The notes: generated by a model not told the origin, from the sequence alone. DNA of 64,000 bases from Lepidurus packardi (GCA_023053545.1 JAKZAN010000006.1:9952351-10016350), one strand, 5' to 3'; shown: positions 32,963 through 46,104, counted from the first letter of the stretch. Made by a program: numbers and translations.

Positions 32963-35900
32963 AAACAACTCGGAAAACCAGTAGACCAACAGTTCCGAAG
33001 GATGTGATCAATTAACAAGCTAAAAATACTCCGCCCTCCCAAAAAAGGAATTCCTAAACAATAAACCAATTGCATACAATTCGACCTTGGTTGATTTGTA
33101 GAAAGGTATAACCGCAATTTGAATCTAACCCGACACCAAAACATAAACGAATAAAAAAAATATCTTATGATAGCAGGTGCAAGTAGCAGGCAGTTAAGTA
33201 ATTAGAAAAAAAACGAACTACTAGGAGAAGTGTAAGTTAGAACTCGCCCCAACTTACGCGTGTAACAGCCATGGAAAACAAAAAAAAAGGAAAAAAGCTA
33301 TTTGGAGCAGGACGTTATAGTTAGCATTACCCAGCTGCCCAAGCATGTGTTACATCCTCCTGGATCCACGCATGCACGCAAGGACTGATAAGCCAACAAT
33401 AAAAAAATCTCATTCTAAGCCCGAACCCCCACCACCCAGCCCACATGGCAAAAATAATAAAAAAAATAATAACAAGATCCTTAAGGCTATGTGTCCAAAA
33501 ATGCTTTCTTCCGCTTTGCTTGCATTTAATTGCAGTTGAACTTCGTGAGCCACGCGTTTCCCCCCAATTTACACGGTCATCGTCACCAACATCATCTGCA
33601 CTGTCCACACTGAGCATAAATCCAGTCCATTCCAAAAACCATTCGTTCTGGTCCCAGGTGGTTGGTTATTCGGACCTGGTTACAGAAACTAATCCAAAGT
33701 CTGGAAAAAAAAGTAATCCAAAGTCTGAAAATAAGGGACAAAAAACGGAGGCAATATAGATAACATTTCTCCTTGGTTTAGCAATAGAAAAGATAAAAAT
33801 ACAAGTTATAACAATCATGTTAATTGGGCGTGAAGTTAGTCATGAGACAAGTCTTTCTCTTTCTCGCTGTCTGTCTCCTTACTTTTGAGGGTACGGGAAC
33901 GACTTTGCTAATACATGTACTTTACCAAAGGTCCATTCCACTCCACTTCTTTCGGTACACGGGCTAAACCAGTCAGCTCGCCAGACACTCACACCCACAT
34001 CTCGTTTTCTTTTTCTTATGTATTTTTTCTCCCCTTTTTTGTTTTCCTTCTTTTTAACAGGATGCCTAGTTTAGAACATCATCCAACCCACCTCCCCTCG
34101 ACCTCCCCATCACCGTACGGGGGCTTTTTTATCATGATGCATTTAAGCTGGCCTTTCCCGCTCCACTCCCGTTATATAGTGCCTGTCTCCAAGTCACGTC
34201 GACCCCCAAAAAGAGCCCCAGCTAAAGCACCCACAAGCCAAAAAAGGCCGTTGAACTCAGCTCGCCAACGTCCATGCCAGTCTTTCTATGTACGCTTCGG
34301 CGCATACGACGAAGCCGAGCACCATTTTGGCCCTGGCTCCCGCGTGCACGTAATTCACGAGGTTCCACAAACCGTACTCAAGACTTTTTCTTTAAAAAAA
34401 TAAAAAAAAAATCCCGGTCCTTTCGGCTTTTTAGCTTTCGCTTCTACACACACACATAGAGGAAAGTAGGGCTGGCATCAATCCATACGTCTGCCAACAA
34501 GACAAACTTGGAAGGGGACTTCGGGAGGAATCTTTTCGTTGCTTATGGAAAAATTTCGAGAAACTGTTTCTTCGAATTTGGTTTCTATTCACGCCTAAAT
34601 GAGGGAGAAAGAACAGTGTTTGAGTTGTGGTAAAAATAAAACAATTATATAGATATTTTGAATTAAAAAATGATTTTTTTACCATGAGAGGTTTCCAAAC
34701 GTTGCCTTAGCACTCCAAACAGGTGGTTTGCCCAGCATACGTAACTCAAGCCTACATACTGCCGAGAGCAAGACTTTCCGAAAGTCTGTCGCGTGTTTTT
34801 CCTTTCGCTCTCATGGCAGCTTACGTGCTACTGGAAATGTCCCGGGATCAGACAAAGAAGATATCAAGTTTACCAACGAGCCTTAGCATGAAAAGGAACG
34901 CTTGAGGTCACTCTACCATAATTAACAAATGGTCATTTGAAATTTACCAAAAGGTCCCGAAATGCTCAGCCTTAATTCGTCAAGTTGGTTTCCACTTTGT
35001 CTGACCTTCATTACTTGGTTTTAAAAAATTACAAAATTATCCCCCTTCAATAAACCAAAACATTCCACGATTATTTGAAAATTTGGATTATTTATAATTA
35101 TGTTAAAAGTAAACTTGGAATGTTTGACTTACAATTCGGAATTTGCTTATTAGATAAAGTATAGTCTGAAGGATTTATGTAAATTCCTAAGGAGTTAAAT
35201 CAACATGTTAGGATTTACAAATGCTTATTTCTTACTTAGCATTCTTAACTAATCAAAGAATGGTGAAAACTAAACTTCGCAAGTTTAGGTGAAATACGGC
35301 TTTCTTTCAGATTTAACTGTACGCACTCAATCGGATGTTTATCATCCTAGTCCTCTACCGTCGTCTGGTATCTTCAAACAGTACAGAATCACCGAAAAAA
35401 GGTAATTTGATTGTTAGGGGTAGGACACCAAAGAGCGTGGCTTTTGTTTGGTCGCAATTGGTCGCTGTTGCAACAAAAAATTATCCAATAATGAAAAGGA
35501 AGGAAAGGAACCTCTCAGTCTTTGAAGGATACTTTTGATTTAATTACTATCATTTTCAACAAAATTACTGGCAACTACTAGTACTATTTATATCCTATTC
35601 GTAGTGTAAAAATAACGTAAACTATATATCCTAGGAAACAGCTGAACTGTGGGTTTTGGTGCAATTTTTAAACAATGAAAAAGAAAAGGAACAGGAAATT
35701 TGGTTGTTCCTGGTTGCTCCAATGTTCATTGTTGAACGACTGCGATATCGTAATAAGCACGAAGGGAATAATGCTATTCGAGACACCTTAATAAAAATTT
35801 GTTTTAATCACGTTTTAAATCAAGTTTTAGTATATAACTAGAAGTATAATGTACAATATAGACAAATCAGTTTTCATAAACCTATACCTTCTACAACATA

Positions 35901-37749
35901 ACTAATTATAGATGCTGACTAAAGTCAACCAAAAAATGAAAAAAAAATACCCCCGAAAAGTACAAACAAACCGGCTGCTGGTTTTCCTTCGGACGCGGCT
36001 CGATACTTGCCACAGGAGTCGGTCTGTTCCTTGGGAAGACAACTTCCGCCAGGACAAGCACCGACTGTCTGGACAGAGGCGTCGTAAAATGCAAAATAAA
36101 AAAATACGCACACACACAAAAGAAGGCCTCACAGTACCAAACCGTCCGAACTACACAGCCTTTTACTCTTTCCCGCTAGCCAGCGAAACCACCTTTTTCA
36201 TCCCGTTAACTCCCCAACTTTCTTGCGTCGCGCAGACACCCTTGCTGTTCCAAAGCAGTTTTCCCCACCCCCAGAAACTCAATTTCCTTGATTGCCTCTC
36301 CTGCATCTCACAAACGCAACTTGAGGCTCTTCAATCTCAATCACAACAAAAAACCCTTAGGTTACCGACTGCCAGGCTTTTATACTAAACATTAACCTCT
36401 CATAAGTTTCAAATAATTCCCAAAATACTTTGTAATTTCTTTTTAGGTGTTAAAGTCGTAATATTCCTCTATCACGCATACACTAATAAGTTTAGGAGGT
36501 AGATTATTGAAGAAATAGTCCCGAAACTTGACACAGGATCAAAAGTATCGGACGAAAATGGCAATTTTGCAAGGTAAGCCAAACTTCTTCCTGGTCTTCC
36601 TTTCTCCATTGTTAAGAAAGGATTGGAAAACGCGGGTGGGAGAATTTTACCCCATTTATTGTCAGCACTTCTCCCCTTTTATTCTTCCTTCTCGTTTCTA
36701 TCGGCGCTCGCGACGCCGCCGCCGACGACGGACGCCGTTACTAAAGCCTGGATCGATAACAGGTCGCAGAGAAAGGAAGGGAGAGAGAGCCAGAAAGACT
36801 GAGGGGCCGCAGACCTTGTGTATAAATCTCCATGATGGCGCCGCGACGCTAAGACGCACGAGGAATATCACAACGCGTGAATTCGTCCGGAAGGGGGCAA
36901 GGTTTTCAAGTACGGTTTGGGCTTTGTTTCTTTGTACTGTACCTACTCACTCGCACTATATACATGCCATTTGGTCGTAGATGATTTTGTGATGTTACAC
37001 CTACACTCAACCCGAATCGAAGAATCTACACTCAACCAATCAAGTTCAATATACTACTACAATCAAGAGAAAATTCCATAAAAACACATTTATAGCATAA
37101 CAATGAAATGGACTTACCGATATGGCTTAATTGTATCTCCGTTGTCCTTACATACTCCATTAAATTCTAATCTGACTTTCGGGTTTAATTGGATAATTAA
37201 GCATTATAGTCCTATACTTGGGCACAAAAATGTGGTGTACACCCAAGCGTAACGTGTACGCCTAAGCAAATGCTAAACCCCTAATTGTAACCCCAAACTG
37301 AGACTTAAAATTAAAATTTTACGAATTAACATCAGTCTAAACCGCCAAAGAAGAATTCTGAATTGGCCCAAAGTTTAAGTAAAAAATAGTGAAAAAAATG
37401 TAAAAGACTTAACTTCAAACGAACGAAAAATAGAATTCGTCTTTTTAGAAAGAATACAAATTTTGGAAATAAAGTTACCTGCTCCTTGCAACCCAAACCG
37501 CCAACTGTAATTGTAGTTCTGAACCGTTCATAGCAGTCATAAAACAAAGCGTCCTATGTTAAAACATATGACTACAACTATTATAAATAATACTAATTTT
37601 CTTTCTTCTCCTTTCCCCCGTATTTTTTCTACAAGTATTGAGTTGCTATAAGCGTACCGCAGTTAATAATAATTCAACTAGAATCAGGGTAAGAATAGAA
37701 CATGAAGCACTTCCAAGGGTATTTGAAAAACGACTTGTTTGGATATTAG
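32963..37749. other. Spacer between miR-125 and let-7
   Basis: No gene or known transposon is recognised in these 4.8 kb. Runs of pyrimidines on the plus strand (about 33840-34060) give spurious frames. A GC-rich patch with CATGATGGCGCCGCGACGC and a CGCCGCCGCCGACGACGG stretch lies at about 36700-36860. This may be an intron or simply the body of the primary microRNA transcript. Confidence 0.45.
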
Positions 37750-37838
37750 GATTTCTCGGGGAAAGTTAGCAAGTTGTACAGTTTCGCCTGAACGGTGTAA
37801 TTCTGAACCATACAACCTACTACCTCAAACCGAGAATC
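37750..37838 (-). ncRNA. let-7: let-7 precursor
   Basis: On the minus strand the mature 5p arm lies at 37827-37806 and begins TGAGGTAGTAGGTTGTAT. The 3p arm (CTGTACAACTTGCTAACTTT, 37781-37760) is a typical let-7 star. Outer stem bases GATTCTCGG and CCGAGAAATC close an 89-base hairpin with a large loop, as usual for let-7. Position 19 of the mature RNA is G where nearly all arthropods have A, so the 22-mer equals vertebrate let-7c. The seed is unchanged. An open frame across the hairpin (37746-37985) is coincidental. Confidence 0.97.
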
Positions 37839-37934
37839 CGCTTTTTCAATCGTCCTTCTAGTGAGAACTATCTCAATTTCAATGGCTTTCCATCCCAATT
37901 CCAAAGCAGCAACTCCTTGACGCAGGTGGCCATC

Positions 37935-38018
37935 GTCAATATGCGCCCTTAGAATCGAACTTGCGAAAGATTGCAAAGTTGCCACACAAGTTCGGATCTA
38001 CGGGTTCAAACAAACGAT
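37935..38018 (-). ncRNA. mir-100: mir-100 precursor
   Basis: The mature arm AACCCGTAGATCCGAACTTG (plus TG) lies at 38006-37985 on the minus strand, equal to the common bilaterian miR-100; the fly form has A in place of G at position 9. The opposite arm CAAGTTCGATTCTAAGGGCG (37963-37944) pairs with it around a loop of about 20 bases. It is the first member of the complex, some 160 bases upstream of let-7. Precursor ends are estimated from pairing. Confidence 0.95.
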
Positions 38019-41000
38019 ATTTTCGACCCAAAACATTGCATGCCGGAAAAAAATGTGGGCTCCGGTTATGCCGTGTAATGTAGTATACTGTGTATATATG
38101 TTTTCACTTGAGACGGCGGCAGATTGATTTTCCATTGAAGAGTGGGCGTGTCCCTCTCTCTCTGTCCCTCTTTCTTCTCCCTCTCTCGCCTTCTCTTCGG
38201 GACTCTCTATAGCAGGTTCAACAGCACTGCCCTCCTTTAGCGTCCCTTGACTCCTCTGTCCTTTCAGTAAAGAGGTCCCTGAAATGCACGAGTTATTAGG
38301 TTCCAATTCCAAAAATCTCGACGCGTTATCACTTCCATTTTTCTGATTCCTTCTTCGTCTGATTATAGAATTTCCTCATCTTTTCTATCTTCTATCTTCG
38401 CACCCAGCAAGGTAATGTAATCCAACGTCCAAGGTACAACCTTTCTTCTCGAAGCTTCTTCTTTTAGCCACACGAGTTCCCACCTTCCTCTCCTAATCCA
38501 AAAATAAACGCCAACATCTGAATCGAGTCTTCGAGTCAGCATCGAATCCAAATCTTCACCAAACTATTCACAGTCTTCAAACACTTCATTTGAACCCAAA
38601 GTTTTTCTTCTTACCCCCGTCTGTCTTCGGTATTTCTTCAACATTCTCCAAATCTTGCTAACGTTTCGTTAGGATTCTTTGCTCCCCCACGCTCCACATA
38701 TGGGGCGCAAAGTGTCATTCCTTTCGCCAAAAGCTCTGCCAAAAATCTGCGCCAACCGTATGGCTTCAATTTTGGACAGTTACCTCCCTCAATTACTCCC
38801 AACCCAACCAATCCGCACTGGTGTCCTGAGAAACCCTCTCACAGCGGGGTTAAACCGACCCAAGAAGGGGAAGACTTGTGCCATTTGCCAAATCCGTGGC
38901 GTCGCAGATTTCCTTAAACGAACCCCCAACACCTTTCCCTTGCTTGCGGGTTACCGCAACGAGGGGAGAGGCAGGCTTTTCTAGGCTCGGTTGGTGTGAA
39001 CCCTCCCACGCAGAATCACCCTTTGCCGGAAGGTGGGGATTGGAATGCAGCGAAAAAAAGGGGTTATGGAACCCAAAGGGTTGGCTTGCAACTCGTTCGC
39101 GGTTGGATCTTGCGCGTCTTATTCTCTAGCCAAAACGTTTGAACCCTCCTTTTCCTTGCCATGCCAATCTAGCACCCTAGCACGGCAACAGGTTAAGCTG
39201 GCACGGTAGGGCCAAAGTTGTGTTTTTTTCTCCTTTTTTGCCCCCCTGCTCAAAGTCGGGACTTCCGAGTCGGTCCGGGACGCCTAACGTTGAACGCGGG
39301 AGCCAACACAACCCTCCTTGAAGCAGCCCCGCCTTGTCTGGCTCTTGGTTCGTGATCCACGTGTCTTTTGCCTTGAATTTTCATCCACCTCTCTCTCGCT
39401 CTCTTTCCTTCGTTCTTTCTTTGCCTGCTCTTTGGTCCTCTGCTCCCGCGGTTATTCCAGGTTCCATGAACGCGTGTGTCTTTCGCATCAGCTTCCATCA
39501 CTTTTACGCTTGTTTCCATCCGTCTAGCTCCATTCTTCATCCTCTTTTTCTCCTGGCTTTTCCTTCTCGTCTGTTCCTCTTCCCCGTCTGTTCAGTCACA
39601 TAACGTATGCATTGCGATGGCGCTGCCCAATAAACGAAAAAGAAAAAAAACGCTTCCCTTGCTATATACATAGAGCCTTTTTTCTTTTTGTCGAATACGT
39701 TGGACACAAAATCCCGCAACTCAAAAACTAGGTTTTCCTCCCAGCCCTTACCTATTCCCTACCTAGTGCATTGCCTCGTCCTTCAAAGCTTGGCCATCTG
39801 GCGGAATTTCTGGTCAAAGTCTCGAAAACGAGCATCAACAACCCAGAAAACTAAAGCTGGAAGGAAACACGTACTTAATTTTTGCAAAGAGGAAACCTTT
39901 ACGTGCGGTTTTTATGTTTTGGTGGCGTTGCTGAAGCTGTTTCCCTGGCAATCTTGGGGTTGGTTTGTCTCCATGCAGGCAGAATCAGGGCGTGAGAACG
40001 ACTGCAGCAGGTTTTTCTTCTGCTTAGGGATCTTTTCTTGTCTCGCGTATCAATCAGCTGATTATGCATCCATTTATCCTGATAAATTCGTGTTCCTTTC
40101 TGAAGAGACGAGTGATGATTTCTTTTCTTTTCCTTTGGGGAGGGGGATATTCCTTTTCTCGTTCATTTTTAAAAACGGACATGTATGCTAGTTCGGGAAT
40201 ATCTCTCTCTCTTGTCAAAGGCCCAAGGGGAAAAAGACTTAAATTAAGCCAAGAGGGCTGGAACTGTGAACAGCCTTCTTCACGAAGACAATGTCACATA
40301 ATGCCGTGCCTTGCTGGCTTTTACGGCTTAGTTTCTCCTTTTTCCGCTCTGTAATGGCACCTGCAACAAATAAAAAACAAAAAAGAGTTATGCACTGTAA
40401 TATCCAAAGCTTCACCAGACACCTACAGGCGTTAATAATGATTCCCAATTAAGTTAACTAGATTTACGCTATCAAACTGGAACAGTATTATCTGTTTGCT
40501 TACTGTGGAAATTGGTTTAATTACTACAGGACATTGATCACATTATTATTAGCATTAGTCCAGTTACTTAAAGTTACTTTACTGCATACGCGTATCTGTT
40601 GCTAACACCCGGCGACCCTATACACACAAAAGGGCGGAGGTAAGTAAGAAACACTCTTCGGAGTTTTACAGGAGCAAAAAATGGCAAATTTCCTAAGCCT
40701 AACCATCATACGTCCGAAAATTGAATTCGATTCCTTTCCTGTTCGGCTCTCTAGCCTACAAAACAGAGCCAGGTCGATCACGACTTTGGTTTCATCAGTA
40801 TGGTGTCTGATTTGCTTGAGACGAATAGGCCAATATCAAGTTCTCGGTCAAAAACTATGAATTGGAATGTTTCAGATCAAACACTCTACGTTTTTCCCCG
40901 CAACATTTACAATGTAGCTTTCTATTCGATCTCACTCAATCAAGATTTAAACCATTCTATAACTATTTCGAAGACTTTAAATATCATATTAATTACTTTT

Positions 41001-41134
41001 TATATGTTACTTTATTATTATTATATATATTAATTTAATTATATATTCAAATATAGAAAACACGGGGACTCCAAAACCACTCTTCGTGAGAGTCCATTCT
41101 TGCAAAAAAAAACTATAGTAGAGTAGCTAATAGG
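38019..41134. other. Region upstream of miR-100, purine-rich on the minus strand
   Basis: No gene is recognised. About 38130-38280 and 39380-39600 are long pyrimidine-rich stretches on the plus strand, so the let-7-complex transcript would be GA-rich there (GAGAGAG words). Such tracts bind GAGA-type factors in flies. The open frames here are low-complexity products. Confidence 0.4.
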
Positions 41135-41575
41135 ACTAGCGAGCACAGTATAAAGGTTTACACAGTATGGTAACAGGGCTATCTTTCAATGTAAGGGTTT
41201 TACTACCTGCTTTCTCGGTCTTAAGAGAATGTTGGGGTAACAAGGAACATAGGAGGGATGCATTCACAGACTTGCCCATCCTACCCCAGAAGTACGCATT
41301 CCCAATCTACTAGAAAAAGGGTTCGAGAAGAGAACAAAACATTCACAAAACGGGGACTAGCGACTATTCTCTCGGGTATTCTAGGGAGTTTCGGACTGAA
41401 AAAAGATCCTACCTGCACTGTGCTTCGTGACCTTTTTTGAACTGCACTGGGAGGTTTGCGAATTTTCCCTTTGCTATTCTGGCCTTTTACCTGAATTTAC
41501 TCTGGGGACCGAGAAAGTCGGCTTGAAACCTTAACATTAGAAGATAGCCCTGTTACCATACTGCGCTAGCGAGGA
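41135..41575. mobile_element. Inverted-repeat element (MITE candidate)
   Basis: The 23-base arms 41163-41185 and 41541-41563 are perfect reverse complements (start CAGTATGGTAACAGGGCT). Similarity continues inward for about 15 bases with mismatches, and outward through a CTAGCG word. The 355-base centre has no coding capacity. The exact ends and a target duplication are not clear, so the family is open. Confidence 0.6.
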
Positions 41576-44500
41576 ACAAAAAGTGACACTTTCGAAACTT
41601 TATTCCAGTCAACTTGATTGCGAATTAATTAAGAGAAAAACGGGAAAAATTTGCCAATATCGCTCAAAGGCTTAGCTATTACCTTATTATTATTTTCTAA
41701 CTACAAAATCGCACGTAAATAATTGGATACATGGTTATGGTTGCCAGGCCAAGGCAGTTTTATACATAGTAGGCATGCGCGTTCATGTACGCCCATGTAA
41801 CGTCTCGCGCGCCCTTTGCGTTGATTGTAAACTAACCTAGAAAGATACTGCTTCAGGGTACTGAGAGCCCCCAACTTGTAGCGTCCCTTCGCACAGTGCT
41901 GTTTTGTCTAAAAGAAGAAGCAGAACAAGGCCACTGATCGAAGTGAAACAGTCAAGCCGAAGTAACCGGACGAGTCCGGGGTGCGGAGCAACACTCGTCC
42001 GGTATTCAGCTTTGGCGAGGCAGGCCGAGCTCCCACTAGCCTCTACGGCGAAACGTCGTTTTAACTTCTGGCTTGGACAAGACTCTATGTGTCGTAATCG
42101 CTCTTACTGTTTCATTGTTGGCAAGAAAGAGCGCCTGGGCTAAGGCATAATTTCACGTCATTCAACAATGATTTAATCCGGCACCTAAAGCGTACTACTT
42201 GATTCGCCCTTACTGTTTCATTGTTGAATCACTTGCCAAAAACACGGTAAACGCAAGCCGGAGGAACCCTAGCGAGTCCGCCCGGAACATTTTTCAATTC
42301 CCTTGGCGTCACTTTAAACCAACTGGCATTTTTACGTAATTCTAAGCACATGTAGACTTGGTACTGCTTACAGGGACAGTAGTGGACTACAGAAGCCCTC
42401 GCTGAACAAAAAACCTTCGCCGAAAAGCCCAAGCTCGAGACGCGCACATGGCGTAGCATTGGTCACCAACTGCTCTGCTCGTAAAAACCAAAAAAGCCTT
42501 TAGCACAGCATGTTACCCGCTAGAGAAAAAGAAAAAACTGAAATAAAAAATAATCATAAAAAATGAAGCCACGCCAAAAGAGCACGAGGTGAGTGGCTTT
42601 TACCAGATGAGGCAGCAGTTTCTATTTACCCTCCCCGCATTGGCTGCCTCCAAACATTCAAACTAAACAAAAATCTCTCACCTGGATCTTTTATTATTTT
42701 TATTTTATTTTTTAGCTTTTCCTTGCTTCAGCTAGCTGGTACTACGCTAAACTTCCAACCTGTTTGCTTCCCTTGTCTTCACAATTTAAGCACATAGCGT
42801 TCCTAGATCCTATGAAACCAATTGGGCTCTCTAGCCATCGCTTTTCCAGTCATTCCAAAAATTATAAAAATAATAATAATAACGAATAAAAATAAGAAAT
42901 GAAACAGAAGTAAACTGAGAAAAATGAGAACTTCATGAGGAATACAGTAAAACTGAGCTATTAATTTATAGTTAATTAACTATAGATTAAGAAAATAACT
43001 TTGCAAATGTAGGAACGGCCAAAAGCGAAAAGAGCAAAAGAATTCAGATAATTTCATTTTGTCTACTCATTTGTCAGTTTTCAGAATCTTGACCTCATCC
43101 TTTCTCTAGTTTGGTAATCTATACGGTTTCTCCCCAACTTTGAAACCGATATTGCATAAAAAAGGACAGGACAGGACAAAACTGTCGCAAAAAAGACAGC
43201 AAGATTACCAAATCCCAGAAAAGGGGTTAAAAAAATAAAAAGATCCTTATCCTTTGTTTAGCGAAAGGGGTTTCTCACAATCTGTGCAGTTGCCCGCTAA
43301 GCAACTGTCACCCGTTTTATTTTATTTCTCATTTGAGCTTTTTTTTTCTTTACTACAACGGTATGCAAAAACCCGCAAATAGTTGTTACCCATGTTCCAA
43401 TTCGATCAAAGCATGTAGCGCAACATGTTTTTTTACTATTCTTTTTACAAAAAAAAAATAGGAAACGTCACTTTGCTTTTATGAAACTAATTATTTCACA
43501 AGCGCGCACCTGGTTCGACCCAACTGGCTGCTTCTTGGCAGATGACGTCATGCGTCAGAGTTATTCCTGTCAAAAACCAACTGCACCGACTTGGCTACAA
43601 ATATATCTTTGACTTTAACCAACTCAAATTGAAATTAAAATGAAAAAATCTGCCCTTTTCTCATTTATTCTCTTAAAAATATATATTACATAAATATAAT
43701 AAAAATGGATAGATATTCTAATTCGTTACACCACTAAGTTATCTCTCGTGGCAGACAAATTAGCTTTTCCCTCTTTGTGGCCTCTTAATTGAGACCTAAA
43801 TCAAGTTCCAGTACGGCAACTAAGGTTCACAGTAAGTGTAGAGGTGGTAATAAAAAAGGTCTCAGTCTCAGGTGCGACGACTCCCCCTCAAAAAAATCTT
43901 TTTTAAGCTTCTCTGTTTTCGTTAAAAAAAATTACCGCAACAAACGATAGACCAGGTGGAAAACAGGTAGGCCTAAATACGAAAACTTTTATTATGCTTG
44001 CTCACATGCACTAAACTCTTTTCCCCCGTTCCCATTGACCTGCAAGTCCTGTCTGGTAAACGTTAAAATGTAGAAAAAAATTATTTCTCATAAGCAACTT
44101 TTTTTTAATTAAAAGATTCGATTCTAAACTCAAACTTCGCTGTTAGTCAGGCTTTTTGAGTCAAAAGTAACTTGCCTAACGAAAGATGCGAATTCGAATC
44201 CAAGAAACACTTCTTTGTTCGCTTTTAGTTTTGACTGTTAAGAGTGCCATACAGCTGAAACCAGGCGGACACTGGACCTGCAGCATCATCAAGTCCCCGG
44301 ACCCCTTTCGACTCGCCGGGAGCCATCAGCAACAGAAACGTCCAAGACCAGTATTCAGGGAGATAGGAAAATCAAACGGACAAAAGCATGCAGAATCTCA
44401 TTGGAACAAACCTCAACTGGTGCGTCCATGATCACGTAGTTTTTTTTTTTAAAATTATTATTCTTTTCCCCATAAAAATCCACGACATTTTGCTGGCTAT

Positions 44501-46100
44501 TATCAAAAACTCCCTAAATTCACATTTTTGGAGATCGCTTGGCTCTCCACGAGCGTGCGGAATTCCATCTAAGACTTTTTTCTGTGTTCCAACAGTAAAG
44601 CAAGACACTCCCCTTTACCCCCTGGAAGAAAAAAGGGGGGGTATATACCCATCACAAAAAAGGGAAAGGGTTAGAAGCTTATTGGACTCTCATGCCTGAC
44701 AACTCCTTCAAACGAATTCTTAAAAACTAGAAAAATGTAAAAGAAAAGTAAATTCTTTAAAAATTTTCAAGAATTTGAAAGTAAAAGTTTATATAATGAA
44801 ACAATGTAAGTTTAACCAAAATTTTTAAATGTATTAAAGTTAACATTTAAATCTCTAAAACGAGGCTTAAAGCATCTTAATTCAGAGTTTATAATTTGGC
44901 GAATTTTCAAAACTTCATTTCTTCTCGAAGCCTGCCAATTTTTAATAAATAAAAAACTAGAATAAAACTTCAAAAATTGGCGAATTTCTCGCATTTCCAG
45001 GGGTTTTCCGAGAAAGTTTTATTTGGTAGACGAAAGAAGAAAAACTCCCTATGTGAATGTTTAAAATCCTCCAAGTTCGCTTTGAAATAGAATTTGGACA
45101 TTCTATTTGGAAACGCGAACATAAGCAGTTTCAAGTTTAAAAAAAGTTTTCAATAACGTTTAGCGATTTCTGCAGAGATTAGCGCCAGCAATTGGCGTAG
45201 ACAATTCAATTGGCGAAGACTTTCAGAACATCTGTACCTTTAGGGAAATAACAAAAAAAGGAAAAGGAAACGAGCCAGGCAGGGGGAGCCCCTTAAGAAA
45301 TTAAACGAAACGAAACGGAAACCGTTTGCCTTTTGCTTTATAGTGGATAATTGGTTGTCCGCAGAAAAAGACCCCACACAATCTTTTCCTTTTTCTTTTT
45401 TGGTGTTCCATCCCCTTTCCAAAAATTTCCATTTCTAGCCGCAACGAGAAGTAGAAGAAACAGAAGCAGGTTAGGGCAACAAAAAAAAAGGTCTTTTTTA
45501 AATGTATAATTTCAGGCTCAACCGAGTTCTACATAGTGTTTTCCACGGGTGACGAAGACGCTTGTAACGAGGAAGGTAATTGAATCAACACGAACCGAAA
45601 ATCCTTTCTTGTTTCTCTCACCGTCTTTCCGACAATTTGGGAAAGAGGGAAAACTGGAATATCCCTGCACAACCCCTTTTTTCTTGCTTCTTGTGCTTTC
45701 CGTGAAATGGTGCAGAAAAACCCTTCCAAAGATGTGAAATTTGAGAGTATAAAGGGAAGCTTTTGCTTGCTTTTTCACGGTACTTGGATTTAATATTAAT
45801 GGTCCCTTCCGAACATAAAAAGGTTGGGAAGGCCAAAACCCTAGACGATACGAAAGGTCCGCTGGGTTTTTGCATAAGCAGTTCGCAAAAAATACAGAAA
45901 AATGCCCCGTTTTCCAGTTTCCAAAAGCTTGGCGAGATAAATCTAGACCAACTCGAAGTAACGTAAAAGGGGGTCATCCAAAAAAGGATTAAACGGCACT
46001 GGGGGTATTGCCGATTTTACAATGTGAATGTTTAAGTTTATATTTAGCGTTGTCTCCTTATACAGCACGTACTGAAACCTTCAAAGAGCGAGTGAGCGAA
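41576..46100. other. Gene-less stretch with one GC-rich patch
   Basis: No gene is recognised. A GC-rich patch at 41860-42300 carries two copies of the 26-bp module (41954, 42255) and a hairpin with 10-bp arms, CCGGACGAGT at 41966-41975 and its complement at 41993-42002. The rest is AT-rich with homopolymer runs; ACAGG repeats three times near 43165. Confidence 0.45.
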
Positions 46101-46104
46101 AAAA

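Larger units (their letters stand above)
32903..38018 (-). ncRNA. let-7-C: let-7 complex (miR-100, let-7, miR-125), minimal span
   Basis: Three ancient microRNAs lie on one strand in the ancestral order miR-100, let-7, miR-125. In insects they come from one ecdysone-timed primary transcript that controls late-larval to adult transitions. This entry marks the smallest span that such a transcript must cover. Its 5' end must lie right of 38018 and its 3' end left of 32903. The compact insect clusters span about 1 kb; this one spans about 5.1 kb because of the gap between let-7 and miR-125. Co-transcription is inferred from order and strand. Confidence 0.88.

Noticed and set aside
32575-33144. 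189-codon open frame on the minus strand
   Set aside because: It runs straight through the miR-125 hairpin, has no domain, and its start is not conserved. The microRNA explains the conservation here.
34050-34403. Open frame of about 110 codons rich in Pro, Ser and Lys
   Set aside because: Low-complexity pyrimidine-rich DNA in the spacer between let-7 and miR-125; no domain.
37746-37985. 79-codon open frame on the minus strand that looks conserved
   Set aside because: It is the translation of the let-7 hairpin and its flank; the conserved part is RNA, not protein.
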